A DNA stretch of 64,000 nucleotides from Lachnospiraceae bacterium Phil5 (GCA_002633185.1 NWBM01000003.1:190732-254731); one strand, 5' to 3'. Shown: positions 21,420-32,641, numbered from the stretch's first letter. The notes: a model not told the origin generated them from the letters alone. Numbers and translations are program-made.

Positions 21420-23306
21420 ATGAGTTATAATGGAGGAAAATTTGATGTAGCAGTAATTGGGGCAGGACATGCAGGTTGCGAAGCTGCTTTAGCTGCAGCA
21501 AGAATGGGAATGAAAACATTATTATTTTCTATTAGTCTTGAAGCTTTAGCAAATATGCCATGTAATCCACATATTGGTGGAAGCTCAAAAGGACATTTAG
21601 TAAAAGAAATTGATTGCCTTGGAGGTGAAATGGGTAAGAATATTGATAAAACATTTATTCAATTACGTATGTTAAACACTTCTAAAGGACCTGCTGTGTA
21701 TTCACTAAGAGCACAAGCTGATAGAAAAATGTATCAAATGGAAATGAAACATACAATTGAAAAACAAGAAAATCTATATTTAAAACAAGCTGAAATAGTT
21801 GATATTAAAGTAGAAGATGGAAAAGTAAAAGCAATAGAAACAAACGTTGGAGCTATATATGATGTAGATTCTATAATTGTTGCAACAGGAACATATTTAA
21901 AAGGAAAAATACATATTGGTGAAGTTTCTTTTGAAAGTGGGCCAGATGGAGTATTCCCATCAGTTAAATTATCAGATTGTTTAAAGAATTTGGGAATTGA
22001 AATATTTAGATTTAAAACAGGTACACCAGCTAGAATTAATAGAAGAACAGTAGATTTTTCTAAGATGGAAATTCAAGAGGGAGATGATAAATTGTTACCA
22101 TTTTCTTTTGAAGATAAAATAGATCAAAACACTGAACAATTGCCATGTTATTTAACTTATACAAACAGTAAAACACATGAAATAATAAGAAAAAATCTAC
22201 ATAGATCTCCACTTTATTCTGGAAGAATAGAGGGTACAGGGCCAAGATATTGTCCATCAATTGAAGATAAAGTAGTAAGATTTGCTGATAAAGAAAGACA
22301 TCAAATATTTATTGAACCAATGGGAAGAAATACTGATGAAATGTATGTTCAAGGTATGAGTTCCTCTTTACCAGAAGATGTACAAATTGAAATGTATAGA
22401 TCTATTGCAGGCTTAGAGCATGTAGAGTTTACACGTCCTGCATATGCTATTGAATATGATTGCATTAATCCTGAAGAATTAAAGTTAAGTCTTGAGCATA
22501 AAACAATTGAAAATCTATTTTTTGCTGGTCAAATTAATGGTACATCTGGATATGAAGAAGCAGCCTCACAAGGCTTAATTGCAGGAATTAATGCTGCTCT
22601 TAAACTTAAAGGAAAAGATCCAGTCATATTAGATAGATCACAAGCATATATTGGTGTTTTAATTGATGATATTGTTACAAAAGGAACCAATGAACCATAC
22701 AGAATGATGACTTCTAGAGCTGAGTACAGGCTTTTATTAAGACAAGACAATACTGATTTAAGATTGACTGATATTGGACACGAAATTGGTTTGATTTCTG
22801 ATGAAAGATATAAGAATTTTTGTCAAAAAAGAGAAGATATTGCAAAAGAAATTGAGCGTTTAAAAACTACTACAATTAAACCAAGTGATAAGCTAAATGA
22901 AATACTGAAAAACAACGATTCTTCTACAGTATCAGGTGGTATCAAGCTTGTGGACTTGCTAAAAAGAACTGAATTAAACTATGAAAAATTAAAAGAAATT
23001 GATGTAAATAGACCAGAATTATCAGATGAAGTAATAGAAGAAGTTCAAATTCAAGTTAAATATGAAGGATATATAAAATTACAAGAAGCTCAAGTAGAGA
23101 AATTTAAAAAATTGGAAAATAAAAAGATACCACAAGATATAGTATATTCTGCAATTAAAGGATTACGCCTAGAGGCAAGACAAAAACTTGATAAGATTAA
23201 GCCATTATCAATAGGACAAGCATCAAGAATATCAGGCGTTTCACCTGCAGATGTAAATGTTTTATTAATATATATTGAACAAAATCGTAGCAAAAGTGAG
23301 GAATAA
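21420..23306 (+). CDS. mnmG: tRNA uridine-5-carboxymethylaminomethyl modification enzyme MnmG (GidA)
   Basis: [22 protein letters not shown]; 628 aa. Confidence 0.97.
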   Translation: MSYNGGKFDVAVIGAGHAGCEAALAAARMGMKTLLFSISLEALANMPCNPHIGGSSKGHLVKEIDCLGGEMGKNIDKTFIQLRMLNTSKGPAVYSLRAQADRKMYQMEMKHTIEKQENLYLKQAEIVDIKVEDGKVKAIETNVGAIYDVDSIIVATGTYLKGKIHIGEVSFESGPDGVFPSVKLSDCLKNLGIEIFRFKTGTPARINRRTVDFSKMEIQEGDDKLLPFSFEDKIDQNTEQLPCYLTYTNSKTHEIIRKNLHRSPLYSGRIEGTGPRYCPSIEDKVVRFADKERHQIFIEPMGRNTDEMYVQGMSSSLPEDVQIEMYRSIAGLEHVEFTRPAYAIEYDCINPEELKLSLEHKTIENLFFAGQINGTSGYEEAASQGLIAGINAALKLKGKDPVILDRSQAYIGVLIDDIVTKGTNEPYRMMTSRAEYRLLLRQDNTDLRLTDIGHEIGLISDERYKNFCQKREDIAKEIERLKTTTIKPSDKLNEILKNNDSSTVSGGIKLVDLLKRTELNYEKLKEIDVNRPELSDEVIEEVQIQVKYEGYIKLQEAQVEKFKKLENKKIPQDIVYSAIKGLRLEARQKLDKIKPLSIGQASRISGVSPADVNVLLIYIEQNRSKSEE

Positions 23307-23309
23307 TAT

Positions 23310-24032
23310 ATGGAATTAAATGAATTTTCAGCTAAATTTAAAGATTTGGTTAAAACGTACCAATTAGATATATCAGATAAAGAAGCATTACAGTTTTTTA
23401 AATATATGAATTTGCTATTAGACTGGAACAATAAAATTAATTTAACTGCAATTACCGAACCAAATGAGGTAATTTTAAAGCATTTTGTTGATTCTTTAAC
23501 TATAAATAAGTATATAAAAGAAAATTCTAAAATCGTTGACGTAGGCACAGGAGCTGGTTTTCCGGGCCTTCCTGTCGCAATTTTAAGAGACGATGTTAGG
23601 GTTTTATTAGAAGATTCTTTAAATAAAAGGATATTGTTTTTGGATAATGTGTGTGATGAATTAGAATTAAATAATGTTAAAACAAGGCATGGAAGAGCTG
23701 AAGAAGTAGCACAAGATAAAGAATATAGAGAACAATTTGATTATGCTACTTCTAGAGCTGTTGCGTCTTTGAATATTTTATTGGAATATATGTTACCTTT
23801 TGTAAAAGTTGGGGGATATTGTATATGTATGAAAGGTTCAAATATTTCAGATGAAATCAAGGCTTCTAAAAAGGCATTAGAAGTCTTAGGTGGCGTTATT
23901 GAAAAAATAGATGAATTTCAATTGCCTAATTCAGATATAACTAGAAATATCATTCTAATTAAAAAGATAAAAAACACTCCAAACAAATTTCCAAGAAAAG
24001 CGGGTACTCCATCCAAGGATCCAATACAATAA
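23310..24032 (+). CDS. rsmG: 16S rRNA (guanine527-N7)-methyltransferase RsmG
   Basis: IVDVGTGAGFPGLPVAIL; gene order. Confidence 0.95.
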   Translation: MELNEFSAKFKDLVKTYQLDISDKEALQFFKYMNLLLDWNNKINLTAITEPNEVILKHFVDSLTINKYIKENSKIVDVGTGAGFPGLPVAILRDDVRVLLEDSLNKRILFLDNVCDELELNNVKTRHGRAEEVAQDKEYREQFDYATSRAVASLNILLEYMLPFVKVGGYCICMKGSNISDEIKASKKALEVLGGVIEKIDEFQLPNSDITRNIILIKKIKNTPNKFPRKAGTPSKDPIQ

Positions 24033-24241
24033 AAAGTAAAAAAATCCATACATAAAAAAATCTTCTTGTCAAGTATTTTCAAGTATTTTTTAAAAATGTT
24101 TCGTAAAGAACTTTTTGAAAAACATTTTTAAAAAACATTCCAAAAACATATTGACAAAAAATATGATTTGTGTATAGAAAAAATATTTAAAAAAATATCG
24201 AAAAAAATATAAAAATTTTCCATAATATGTAAATAAGTTTA

Positions 24242-24270
24242 TTGACATCCAATCAAAAATTTTATATTAT
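24242..24270 (+). promoter_or_regulatory. Predicted parAB promoter
   Basis: TTGACA - 17 nt - TATTAT. Confidence 0.7.
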
Positions 24271-24291
24271 ATTGTATATAATAAACAAAGG

Positions 24292-25089
24292 ATGGAGGTA
24301 AAAAAAGTGGGAAAAGTAATATCAGTAGCAAACCAAAAAGGTGGGGTTGGAAAGACTACAACAGCCGTTAATTTAAGCGCATCTCTAGCTAAAAAGAATA
24401 AACGTGTTTTATTAATAGATACAGATCCTCAAGGGAATGCAACAAGTGGTGTAGGTGTTGATAAATCAGTTCAATATTCAGTATATGATGTACTTGTTGA
24501 AGGCGTTGAAATTGAAAATACTATACAAAAAGCTGAAATGAAGAATTTGGATGTTTGTCCATCTAACATAAATCTTGCAGGTGCAGAGGTTCAATTAGTT
24601 TCTGTAAATGAAAGAGAATATAGACTAAAAGAAAAAATAGATAAAATAAAGGATCAATATGATTACATTATAATTGATTGTCCACCATCACTAGGAATTG
24701 TAACATTAAATGCGTTTACAGCTTCAGATAGTGTTTTAATACCAATTCAATGTGAATATTATGCATTGGAGGGATTAGGACAACTTATTAATACAATTAA
24801 TTTGGTAAAAAAGAGAATGAATAAGACCTTATCAATTGAAGGCGCATTATTAACTATGTATGATGCAAGAACAAACTTATCAAATCAAGTTGTAAAGGAA
24901 GTTAAAAATTATTTTGGAGATAAAGTTTATAAAACAGTTATCCCAAGGAACGTTAAATTAAGCGAAGCACCAAGCTATGGAATGCCTATTTGTATGTATG
25001 ATACAAGATCAAAAGGTGCAAAATGTTACGAAAAATTTGCCAAAGAATTATTAAAAATTAATGAAGGCAAAGCAAGACATATGAGATAG
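24292..25089 (+). CDS. parA: ParA/Soj chromosome partitioning ATPase (true start possibly GTG 24307)
   Basis: VISVANQKGGVGKTTTAVNLSASLA; GGAGG lies just upstream of GTG 24307. Confidence 0.96.
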   Translation: MEVKKVGKVISVANQKGGVGKTTTAVNLSASLAKKNKRVLLIDTDPQGNATSGVGVDKSVQYSVYDVLVEGVEIENTIQKAEMKNLDVCPSNINLAGAEVQLVSVNEREYRLKEKIDKIKDQYDYIIIDCPPSLGIVTLNAFTASDSVLIPIQCEYYALEGLGQLINTINLVKKRMNKTLSIEGALLTMYDARTNLSNQVVKEVKNYFGDKVYKTVIPRNVKLSEAPSYGMPICMYDTRSKGAKCYEKFAKELLKINEGKARHMR

Positions 25090-25104
25090 AAAAGGAGGAT
25101 AATT

Positions 25105-25971
25105 ATGGCTAAAATGACAGGTTTAGGAAAGGGTTTAGGAGCTTTATTTAATGATAATAATATATTAGATAACGACAACCAGGTTGACATAAAAGAAGGA
25201 GAAGAAATAGTACATAAATTAAAAGTAATAGATATAGAGCCAAACATAAATCAACCAAGAAGAAATTTTAATGATGAAAGTATTGATGAATTAGCGGAAT
25301 CTATTAAAAGATATGGCGTAATTCAACCAATTATTGTTACAAAGAAAGACAAATACTATGAAATAGTAGCAGGAGAAAGAAGATGGAGAGCATCTAAAAA
25401 AGCCGGTTTAGATGAAATTCCTTGTATTGTTAGAGATGATACAGAAAGAAAAAATAAAGAAATTGCATTAATAGAAAACATTCAAAGAGAGGACTTAAAT
25501 CCAATTGAAAAAGCAAGAGGATTTAGAGAATTAATAGATGAATATAATTTAACACAACAACAACTATCAGAAACATTGGGGATAGGAAGAAGCTCAATTG
25601 CAAATACATTAAGATTATTAAATCTAGATCCACGTGTTATGGACTTAACAATTCAAGGTCAATTAACAGAAACACATGCACGTGCATTATTAGGATATGA
25701 TAATCCCGATGAACAATACCAAGCGGCATTAAATGTTATTAAAAGAGGCCAAAATACAAAAGAGGTTGAAAAACAAGTAAATCCGCGTAAAAACTCAAAG
25801 CCAAGAGATCCAAAACGTGATGCAATAATATCAGATTTAGAAAATACATTCCAAGGATATTTTGGTACAAAAGTAAGATTAGAAGCAGGGAAGAGAAGTG
25901 GAAAAATAATTATTCAATACTCATCAAATGAAGATTTAGAAAGAATAATGGATTTAGTAAAAAATAGTTAA
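25105..25971 (+). CDS. parB: ParB/Spo0J centromere-binding protein
   Basis: IEPNINQPRRNFNDESIDELAESI, VAGERRWRASKKAG, HTH region. Confidence 0.96.
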   Translation: MAKMTGLGKGLGALFNDNNILDNDNQVDIKEGEEIVHKLKVIDIEPNINQPRRNFNDESIDELAESIKRYGVIQPIIVTKKDKYYEIVAGERRWRASKKAGLDEIPCIVRDDTERKNKEIALIENIQREDLNPIEKARGFRELIDEYNLTQQQLSETLGIGRSSIANTLRLLNLDPRVMDLTIQGQLTETHARALLGYDNPDEQYQAALNVIKRGQNTKEVEKQVNPRKNSKPRDPKRDAIISDLENTFQGYFGTKVRLEAGKRSGKIIIQYSSNEDLERIMDLVKNS

Positions 25972-26070
25972 TTAAAAGTGTTAAACTGTAGTAAAATTAA
26001 TAAAAAATCAATATTTTCTATTGACAAAGACTGAAGAAATGTGCTAATATATATTTGTTGCTAAACAAAC

Positions 26071-26162
<92 letters not shown>

Positions 26163-26255
26163 AACTTGCAAAAGAAAAAAGATAAATGTGCATGCAAGTT
26201 TGTACATTTATCTTTTATTTTTTTACAAATATTAAAAATTAAATTCAGCTAAAAT

Positions 26256-26347
26256 GGAGGATTACCCAAGTGGCTGAAGGGGACAGTTTGCTAAACTGTT
26301 AGGGTTCGTTAAGGGCCGCGAGGGTTCAAATCCCTCATCCTCCGCCA
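26256..26347 (+). tRNA. tRNA-Ser (anticodon GCT), CCA encoded
   Basis: GGAGGAT...ATCCTCC acceptor stem, TTGCTAA anticodon loop, long variable arm. Confidence 0.95.
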
Positions 26348-26382
26348 AAAAAAATTGCAATTTTTTAATTGCAATTTTTTTA
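26347..26382 (+). terminator. Terminator after tRNA-Ser(GCT)
   Basis: AAAAATTGCAATTTTTTAATTGCAATTTTTTT. Confidence 0.8.
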
Positions 26383-26415
26383 TTAAAATAATATTTTATA
26401 TATTTATTAAATTAT

Positions 26416-29400
26416 TTAATTATTTTTGAAATTATTATCCAAAGTATTTTTCAAATTATCTTTAGCAACAGTCATCATCAATTTAATTCTGTTAGTTTGA
26501 TTTGTTTCACTAGCTCCAGGGTCATAATCAATTGGAGTAATATTTGCATTAGGATATTTTGAACGAATAGTTTTAATTACACCTTTACCTACAACATGAT
26601 TTGGTAAACAAGCAAATGGCTGAACACAAACAATATTAGGTATTCCATGTTCAATATATTCAATCATTTCTGCAGTTAAAAACCATCCTTCTCCAGTTTG
26701 ATTTCCAATTGATAAAATATCTTTTACTTTATCTTCTAACTTCCATATATTACATGGAAGTAAATATCCTTTTTTAGATTTATTTAAAGCAATTATTTCA
26801 TCTTTTTCAATAATATCAATTAATTTAATAGCTGTTTTAAAAATGTTTGCTTTTAAATTTCCGGTTTTAATTAATTTATTAAATGTAATTTTATGAGTAC
26901 AAATAAATTTTAAAAATCCCATAAAATCAGGTAAAATTACTTCTGCACCTTCTTTTTCTAATTTATCAATAATATAATTATTACCAAAAGGATGATATTT
27001 AATTAATACTTCACCAACAATTCCTACTTTAGGTTTAGGGATAGATGTATCAATTTCAATTTTTTCAAAATCTTCAACCATATCATAAATACTCTTTTTA
27101 AATTCTTTCATTGATGATTTTTCAATTAATTTTTGACATTTTTCCATCCAATTAGCAAATACTTCATCTGTTTCTCCATAATTAACTTCATAAGCTCTAT
27201 TTTTTGAGGCTAATTTTTGAAGTAAATCAGCATATACACATACCTTTAAAAGTCTTTCAATTAAATGAAGAGTTATTTTAAATCCTGGCATTTTTTCCAT
27301 ACCAACAACATTAAATGAAAGAACTGGAACATTAGGGAAACCAGCATCTTTAAGAGCTTTTCTAATAAATCCAATATAATTTGTTGCCCTACATCCTCCA
27401 CCAGTTTGAGAGATAATTAATGCTGTTTTATTTACATCATATTTACCAGATTCAAGTGCTTCAATCATTTGACCTGCAACTAAGATAGAGGGATAACACG
27501 CATCATTATTGACATATTTTAAGCCTGTTTCAACAGTATTGCTTGTACATTCACGTAACACCTCAAAATTATATCCAGAAGCTTTTACGGCTGTCTCGAT
27601 TAATTCAAAATGTACAGGTGCCATCATTGGACACAAAATTGTATACTTATCTTTCATTTCTTTAGTAAATATTTTTCTCTTAACACTATAATCTCCATCG
27701 CCTTTTTCAAGTTTCGCAGCTAATCTTTTATTCATACTAGCAAGTAATGAACGAATACGGATTCTTACGGCTCCAAGGTTATTTACCTCATCAATTTTAA
27801 TAAGAGTATACATTTTTCCATAGCTAGATAAAATTTCTTCAACTTGATCTGTTGTAACAGCATCAACACCGCATCCAAAAGAATTAAGTTGAACAAGTTC
27901 GAGATTATCTGTTCTGCCAACAAAATCAGCGGCATTATATAATCTAGAATGATAAGTCCATTGATCAACAACTCGTAAAGGTTTTCTATTTGTTGTAAGA
28001 TGACAAACACTATCTTCTGTTAATACAGCAAGCCCTAGACTTGTAATTAATGTATCTATACCATGATTAATTTCTGGATCCATATGATATGGTCTTCCTG
28101 CTAAAACTATTCCATTAATATTATTATTTTTTAAATATTCTAGAGTTTCTTCGCCTTTTTTTCTAATATCATTCTTATAATTTTGATACTCTTTTTCAGC
28201 TTCCTTAGCTGCATATATTAATTCTTTTTTAGTAAAATTATATTGACTAAATTCAGGTAAATCTAATATTGTTGCAGCTAATTTTTTAGCATCAAATGGA
28301 AGAAAAGGATTTAAAAAATTAATACTTTTTTCGGTCAAATCTTCAACATTATTTTTTAAAACTTCAGGATAAGAAGTAACTATAGGGCAGTTATAGTGAT
28401 TATTTGAATCTTTATATTCCTTTCTAGAATACGGAATACATGGATAAAATATTGTTTTAATTCCGGAATTAATTAAACTAATAATATGTCCGTGTGAAAG
28501 TTTTGCAGGGTAACATACAGATTCAGATGGCATTGATTCAATACCCTTTTCATATGTTTTTCTATTACTTTTTTCAGAAATAATTACTCTGAAACCTAGG
28601 TTTGTTAAAAAAGTAAACCAAAAAGGATAATCTTCATACATGTTTAAAACCCTAGGGATTCCTATTGTTCCTCTCTTTGCATCTAAAGCCTGTAAAGGTT
28701 CATAATTAAAAGTTCTGTTATATTTATATTTAACTAAATTAGGTAATTCGGTTTTATTGTTTATTATTCCTTCACCTTTTTCACATCTATTTCCAGTAAT
28801 ACATTTACTTCCATCATTGAATTTATTTATAGTTAATAAACAATGATTTTCGCAACGTCCGCAACGAACATGAGATGTTTCTATTTTTAAATTATCTAAT
28901 TCATTTAATTTTAATATTTTAGAATGATATTCCATATCCATGTTTGATTCATATTGTTGTTTAGCAAGAAGGGCAATTCCATATGCACCCATTAATCCGG
29001 AAATATCTGGGCGAATTACATGTTTTTCAACAATTAATTCAAAAGCTCTTAAAACTGCATCATTATAGAATGTTCCACCTTGAACAACAATATTATCGCC
29101 TAATGAATTCATATCTCTAATTTTCATTACTTTTTGAATTGCATTTTTAATTACGGAATAAGAAAGTCCTGCAGAAATATCACCTACAGTATAACCTTCT
29201 TTTTGTGCTTGTTTTATTTTTGAGTTCATAAAAACAGTACATCTCGAACCTAAATCAACTGGATTTCTGGCTTCAATAGCAGAATTTACGAATTCATTTA
29301 TTGAAAGATTTAGGCTTTTAGCAAATGTTTCGATAAATGATCCACAACCAGAAGAACAAGCTTCATTTAACAAAATATTGTCTATTGTTCCGTTTTTTAT

Positions 29401-30690
29401 TTTTATATATTTCATGTCTTGTCCGCCAATATCAACAATACTTGTTACATTTGGCATAAACTCTTTAGCAGCAGTATAATGTGCTATTGTTTCAATTTCA
29501 TTTAAATCTATATTTAAACCTGTTTGAATTAATTTTTCACCATAACCTGTAACACCTGAATAGCGTATTACTGCAGTGTTAGGTAATTCTGAGTATAATT
29601 TTTTTAACATATTTATTACACTGTTTAAAGGATTACCTTCATTGCTTCCGTATAGTGAATATAATAATTTTCCGTTTTTATCAATTAAAACTAATTTTGT
29701 TGTTGTTGAACCAGCATCTATTCCAATATAACAATCTCCAGAATAAGTAGACAAATCTTCTTTATCTACAGTATTTTTGCTGTGTCTTAATTTAAAATCT
29801 TCATATTCTGCATCAATTGCAAATAAAGGGTTTAAAGGCATAGTTGTTTTATCATGCGAGTTTCGTAAAACATCAATTTTACTTGCTAATTTTTGTGGTG
29901 TAATTTTTGAATATTCTACGGAATCAAGGGCTGCTCCTTTTGCTACGAATAAATGAGCTTGATTTGGAACAATAACTTGATCATCTTTTAAATTTAATGT
30001 TTCAATAAACCTATTTCTTAATTCTGATAAATAATTTAATGGTCCACCCAAAAATGCAACATTACCTCTAATTGGCCTTCCGCAAGCTAATCCACTTACT
30101 GTTTGATTTACAACTGCCTGAAAAATTGATGCAGCAATATCTTCTTTTTCAGCACCCTCATTTAAAAGTGGTTGAATATCAGTTTTTGCAAAAACACCGC
30201 ATCTTGAAGCAATGGGATAAATTGTTTTATAATTTTTAGCTAATTCATTTAATCCGGCAGTATCTGTATCTAATAATGAAGCCATTTGATCTATAAAAGC
30301 ACCTGTACCACCTGCACAAGTTCCATTCATACGTTGTTCAATAAATTTATCAAAATAAATAATTTTTGCATCTTCTCCACCAAGTTCAATAACAACATCA
30401 GTTGATGGAATATATTTTTCTACAGATCGTTTACACGAAATTACTTCTTGTATAAATGGTAAATCTAAAAAATTAGCTGCAGACATTGCACCTGAACCTG
30501 TTAAAGCAATAGTGTAAACATTGTCTGGATATTTTTTAATCAAATCTTGTAAAACATTACAAATTGTATTTTTTGTATCTGAAAAGTGACGTTTATAGTC
30601 CTCATATAATATATCTAAATTTTCGTCTAAAACAACTATTTTAACAGTTGTTGAACCTACGTCAAGACCTATGTGTAATAAATTGTTCAT
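26416..30690 (-). CDS. 2-hydroxyacyl-CoA dehydratase activase-type protein (tandem BadF/BcrA ATPase domains plus HgdB-like region)
   Basis: 1424 aa; two GLDVGSTTVKIV / GIDAGSTTTKLVL ASKHA modules, NGTCAGGTGAFIDQMA, SSGCGSFIETFAKSL. Confidence 0.93.
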   Translation of the reverse strand: MNNLLHIGLDVGSTTVKIVVLDENLDILYEDYKRHFSDTKNTICNVLQDLIKKYPDNVYTIALTGSGAMSAANFLDLPFIQEVISCKRSVEKYIPSTDVVIELGGEDAKIIYFDKFIEQRMNGTCAGGTGAFIDQMASLLDTDTAGLNELAKNYKTIYPIASRCGVFAKTDIQPLLNEGAEKEDIAASIFQAVVNQTVSGLACGRPIRGNVAFLGGPLNYLSELRNRFIETLNLKDDQVIVPNQAHLFVAKGAALDSVEYSKITPQKLASKIDVLRNSHDKTTMPLNPLFAIDAEYEDFKLRHSKNTVDKEDLSTYSGDCYIGIDAGSTTTKLVLIDKNGKLLYSLYGSNEGNPLNSVINMLKKLYSELPNTAVIRYSGVTGYGEKLIQTGLNIDLNEIETIAHYTAAKEFMPNVTSIVDIGGQDMKYIKIKNGTIDNILLNEACSSGCGSFIETFAKSLNLSINEFVNSAIEARNPVDLGSRCTVFMNSKIKQAQKEGYTVGDISAGLSYSVIKNAIQKVMKIRDMNSLGDNIVVQGGTFYNDAVLRAFELIVEKHVIRPDISGLMGAYGIALLAKQQYESNMDMEYHSKILKLNELDNLKIETSHVRCGRCENHCLLTINKFNDGSKCITGNRCEKGEGIINNKTELPNLVKYKYNRTFNYEPLQALDAKRGTIGIPRVLNMYEDYPFWFTFLTNLGFRVIISEKSNRKTYEKGIESMPSESVCYPAKLSHGHIISLINSGIKTIFYPCIPYSRKEYKDSNNHYNCPIVTSYPEVLKNNVEDLTEKSINFLNPFLPFDAKKLAATILDLPEFSQYNFTKKELIYAAKEAEKEYQNYKNDIRKKGEETLEYLKNNNINGIVLAGRPYHMDPEINHGIDTLITSLGLAVLTEDSVCHLTTNRKPLRVVDQWTYHSRLYNAADFVGRTDNLELVQLNSFGCGVDAVTTDQVEEILSSYGKMYTLIKIDEVNNLGAVRIRIRSLLASMNKRLAAKLEKGDGDYSVKRKIFTKEMKDKYTILCPMMAPVHFELIETAVKASGYNFEVLRECTSNTVETGLKYVNNDACYPSILVAGQMIEALESGKYDVNKTALIISQTGGGCRATNYIGFIRKALKDAGFPNVPVLSFNVVGMEKMPGFKITLHLIERLLKVCVYADLLQKLASKNRAYEVNYGETDEVFANWMEKCQKLIEKSSMKEFKKSIYDMVEDFEKIEIDTSIPKPKVGIVGEVLIKYHPFGNNYIIDKLEKEGAEVILPDFMGFLKFICTHKITFNKLIKTGNLKANIFKTAIKLIDIIEKDEIIALNKSKKGYLLPCNIWKLEDKVKDILSIGNQTGEGWFLTAEMIEYIEHGIPNIVCVQPFACLPNHVVGKGVIKTIRSKYPNANITPIDYDPGASETNQTNRIKLMMTVAKDNLKNTLDNNFKNN

Positions 30691-30766
30691 GACTTAAGAT
30701 GAACCTCCTTAAAATGTATAAATTTCAAACCTTATTGTATCTTTAAATACAGATTTTGTCAAATAA

Positions 30767-30773
30767 TGTCGAA
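30767..30773 (+). promoter_or_regulatory. Candidate Spo0A box in divergent intergenic region
   Basis: AATAATGTCGAACATTATT (palindromic flanks) between the activase-type gene and the GerMN gene. Confidence 0.4.
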
Positions 30774-30864
30774 CATTATTAATAATAAAAAATTAATTAA
30801 AAAGTTCTAAATTGGACGTGTTGATAATAAAATAAATTAAGAGAAAAATAAGGAGATTAATAAT

Positions 30865-31434
30865 ATGAAAAAAATAAAAATTAATAAAAAAATAATTATT
30901 ATTTCTGCGGTAATTTTATTGGTAATATTATTAATAATTTTATGGTCATTCATTAATAGTGATGAAGAAGTTATAAATAATGTACAAGAAATAATTCCGG
31001 AAGAAGAAATAACAGATACACAATTAAGAAATACATCTATTTCTTTATATTTTATTAATAAAAATACAGGAGAAATTGAAGTAGAAAGCAGAATAATAGA
31101 TTCTAAAAAATTATTAGAAAATCCATATAAAGAATTATTAAATTTATGGATAAAAGGACCTAATAATGAATTATTAACAACAGGCTGTTCAAGAGAAATA
31201 AATATTAATAATATTGAAATAAATAAAAATTGTGCAATAATAGATTTTAATGAGAAATTCTTAGAAAAAATAAATAATGAAAATATAAATGAATTAAAAA
31301 TTATTTATTGCATTGTTGATACTCTTACTGAATTAACAGAAATTGATTCTGTAAAAATATTAATAAATGGAAAAGATAATATTTATTTTGGAAATATTAA
31401 TTTATCTGAGGAGTATTTTAAATTGGAAGAATAA
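30865..31434 (+). CDS. GerMN-domain lipoprotein/membrane protein
   Basis: N-terminal TM; SLYFINKNTGEIEVESRII...LLNLWIKGPNNELLTTGCSREI...IIDFNEKFL. Confidence 0.75.
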   Translation: MKKIKINKKIIIISAVILLVILLIILWSFINSDEEVINNVQEIIPEEEITDTQLRNTSISLYFINKNTGEIEVESRIIDSKKLLENPYKELLNLWIKGPNNELLTTGCSREININNIEINKNCAIIDFNEKFLEKINNENINELKIIYCIVDTLTELTEIDSVKILINGKDNIYFGNINLSEEYFKLEE

Positions 31435-31475
31435 TATTATTATTTTTTGAAAATTATAACTAAAATAAATAATAA

Positions 31476-31515
31476 AAAATCTTAAAATAATAATATATTA
31501 TTATTTTAAGATTTT
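31476..31515. terminator. 40-bp perfect palindrome with zero spacer (bidirectional terminator/cruciform)
   Basis: AAAATCTTAAAATAATAATA|TATTATTATTTTAAGATTTT. Confidence 0.8.
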
Positions 31516-31683
31516 ATATAATTTTATATAATTTTTAAATCTATTAAAATCACGTAAAAAAAATTCAACTTCAGAAAGAGATTTTAATGTATTTTCTTTT
31601 TTTTCTGAAAAAGTAAATTTATTTTTTTTGTTTTTTTTACAATTATTATAAATATTTTTATTCATAAATATTTTCACTTCCAA
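31501..31683 (-). CDS. Small hypothetical protein (uncertain)
   Basis: 60 codons, internal ATG preceded by TTGGAAGTG; fills an otherwise empty interval. Confidence 0.35.
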   Translation of the reverse strand: MEVKIFMNKNIYNNCKKNKKNKFTFSEKKENTLKSLSEVEFFLRDFNRFKNYIKLYKILK

Positions 31684-31772
31684 ATAAAAAATAATAAAAT
31701 TATTAAATAATCTTTAATTTTTTGCCATTTTATTATATAATATTAAATATTAAAAAAAAAGTTCCATAAGAG

Positions 31773-32516
31773 GTGATTAAAATTTTAAAAGAAAATGAAA
31801 GAATAGATGATTTACAAATAAATAATTATAAAATAATTCAAAATAAAAAAGGATTTTGTTTTGGAATAGATAGTGTAATTTTAGCGAATTTTGCATGTGA
31901 TATAAAAAACAACGCAAACGTAGTAGATTTAGGTACAGGAACAGGAATTATTGGTTTTCTATTATTAGCAAAAAAAAATATAAAAAAAATAACGGGAATA
32001 GAAATACAAGAAGAAGTTGCAGACATGGCAAATAGAAGTATAGAATTAAATAATTTAAAAAATAAGTTTAATATAATTAATTGTGATGTAAAAAATATTT
32101 TAAAATATATACCAAGAGACAGTTGTGATGTTGTAATTTCAAACCCACCATATAAAAAAATAAATACAGGTAGAAAAAGTTGCGATGAAAAAAATTTAAT
32201 TTCAAGACATGAAGTAATGGCAGATATATTTGATTTTATTAAAGCAAGTAAAGAAATATTAAAAGATAAAGGAACACTATATTTAGTACACAGACCAGAA
32301 AGATTATCAGACATAATGTACGCATTAAAAACAAATAAAATTGAACCTAAAAAAATTCAATTTGTTTATTCAAAAATAAATTCTGAAGAAGCAAAATTAG
32401 TATTAATTAAAGCTGTAAAAAATGGCGGCCAATTTTCTAAAGTAATTGCACCATTATATATTTATAAAGAAAATGGAGAATATACGGATGATATTTTAAA
32501 AATATATAATAAATAA
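31773..32516 (+). CDS. tRNA1(Val) (adenine37-N6)-methyltransferase-like (YfiC/TrmN6) class I MTase
   Basis: VVDLGTGTGIIGFLLLAKK; NPPYKK motif; GTG start with RBS. Confidence 0.85.
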   Translation: MIKILKENERIDDLQINNYKIIQNKKGFCFGIDSVILANFACDIKNNANVVDLGTGTGIIGFLLLAKKNIKKITGIEIQEEVADMANRSIELNNLKNKFNIINCDVKNILKYIPRDSCDVVISNPPYKKINTGRKSCDEKNLISRHEVMADIFDFIKASKEILKDKGTLYLVHRPERLSDIMYALKTNKIEPKKIQFVYSKINSEEAKLVLIKAVKNGGQFSKVIAPLYIYKENGEYTDDILKIYNK

Positions 32517-32527
32517 TAAAATTGAAT

Positions 32528-32641
32528 AAAAACAAAATTATTTATATTTCGTTTTGCTTACTGGCGCTGTATTTCTGTAGAAGACATGAAGCTTGGGGCG
32601 CCAAACTGCGCGCTTCACTACATATAAATAATTTTGTTTTT
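32528..32641. repeat. GC-rich 74-bp core flanked by perfect 20-bp inverted repeats
   Basis: AAAAACAAAATTATTTATAT (32528-32547) and ATATAAATAATTTTGTTTTT (32622-32641); core contains GGCGC/GCGCC and GAAGC/GCTTC pairs. Confidence 0.8.

Noticed and set aside
25676-25690. TGCACGTGCA palindrome in parB
   Set aside because: Coding sequence for conserved THARALLG; no flanking parS similarity.
26163-26220. Possible ncRNA after tRNA-Ser(TGA)
   Set aside because: AAACTTGC/GCAAGTTT and AAAAGATAAATGT/ACATTTATCTTTT pairs are adequately explained as a tRNA terminator.
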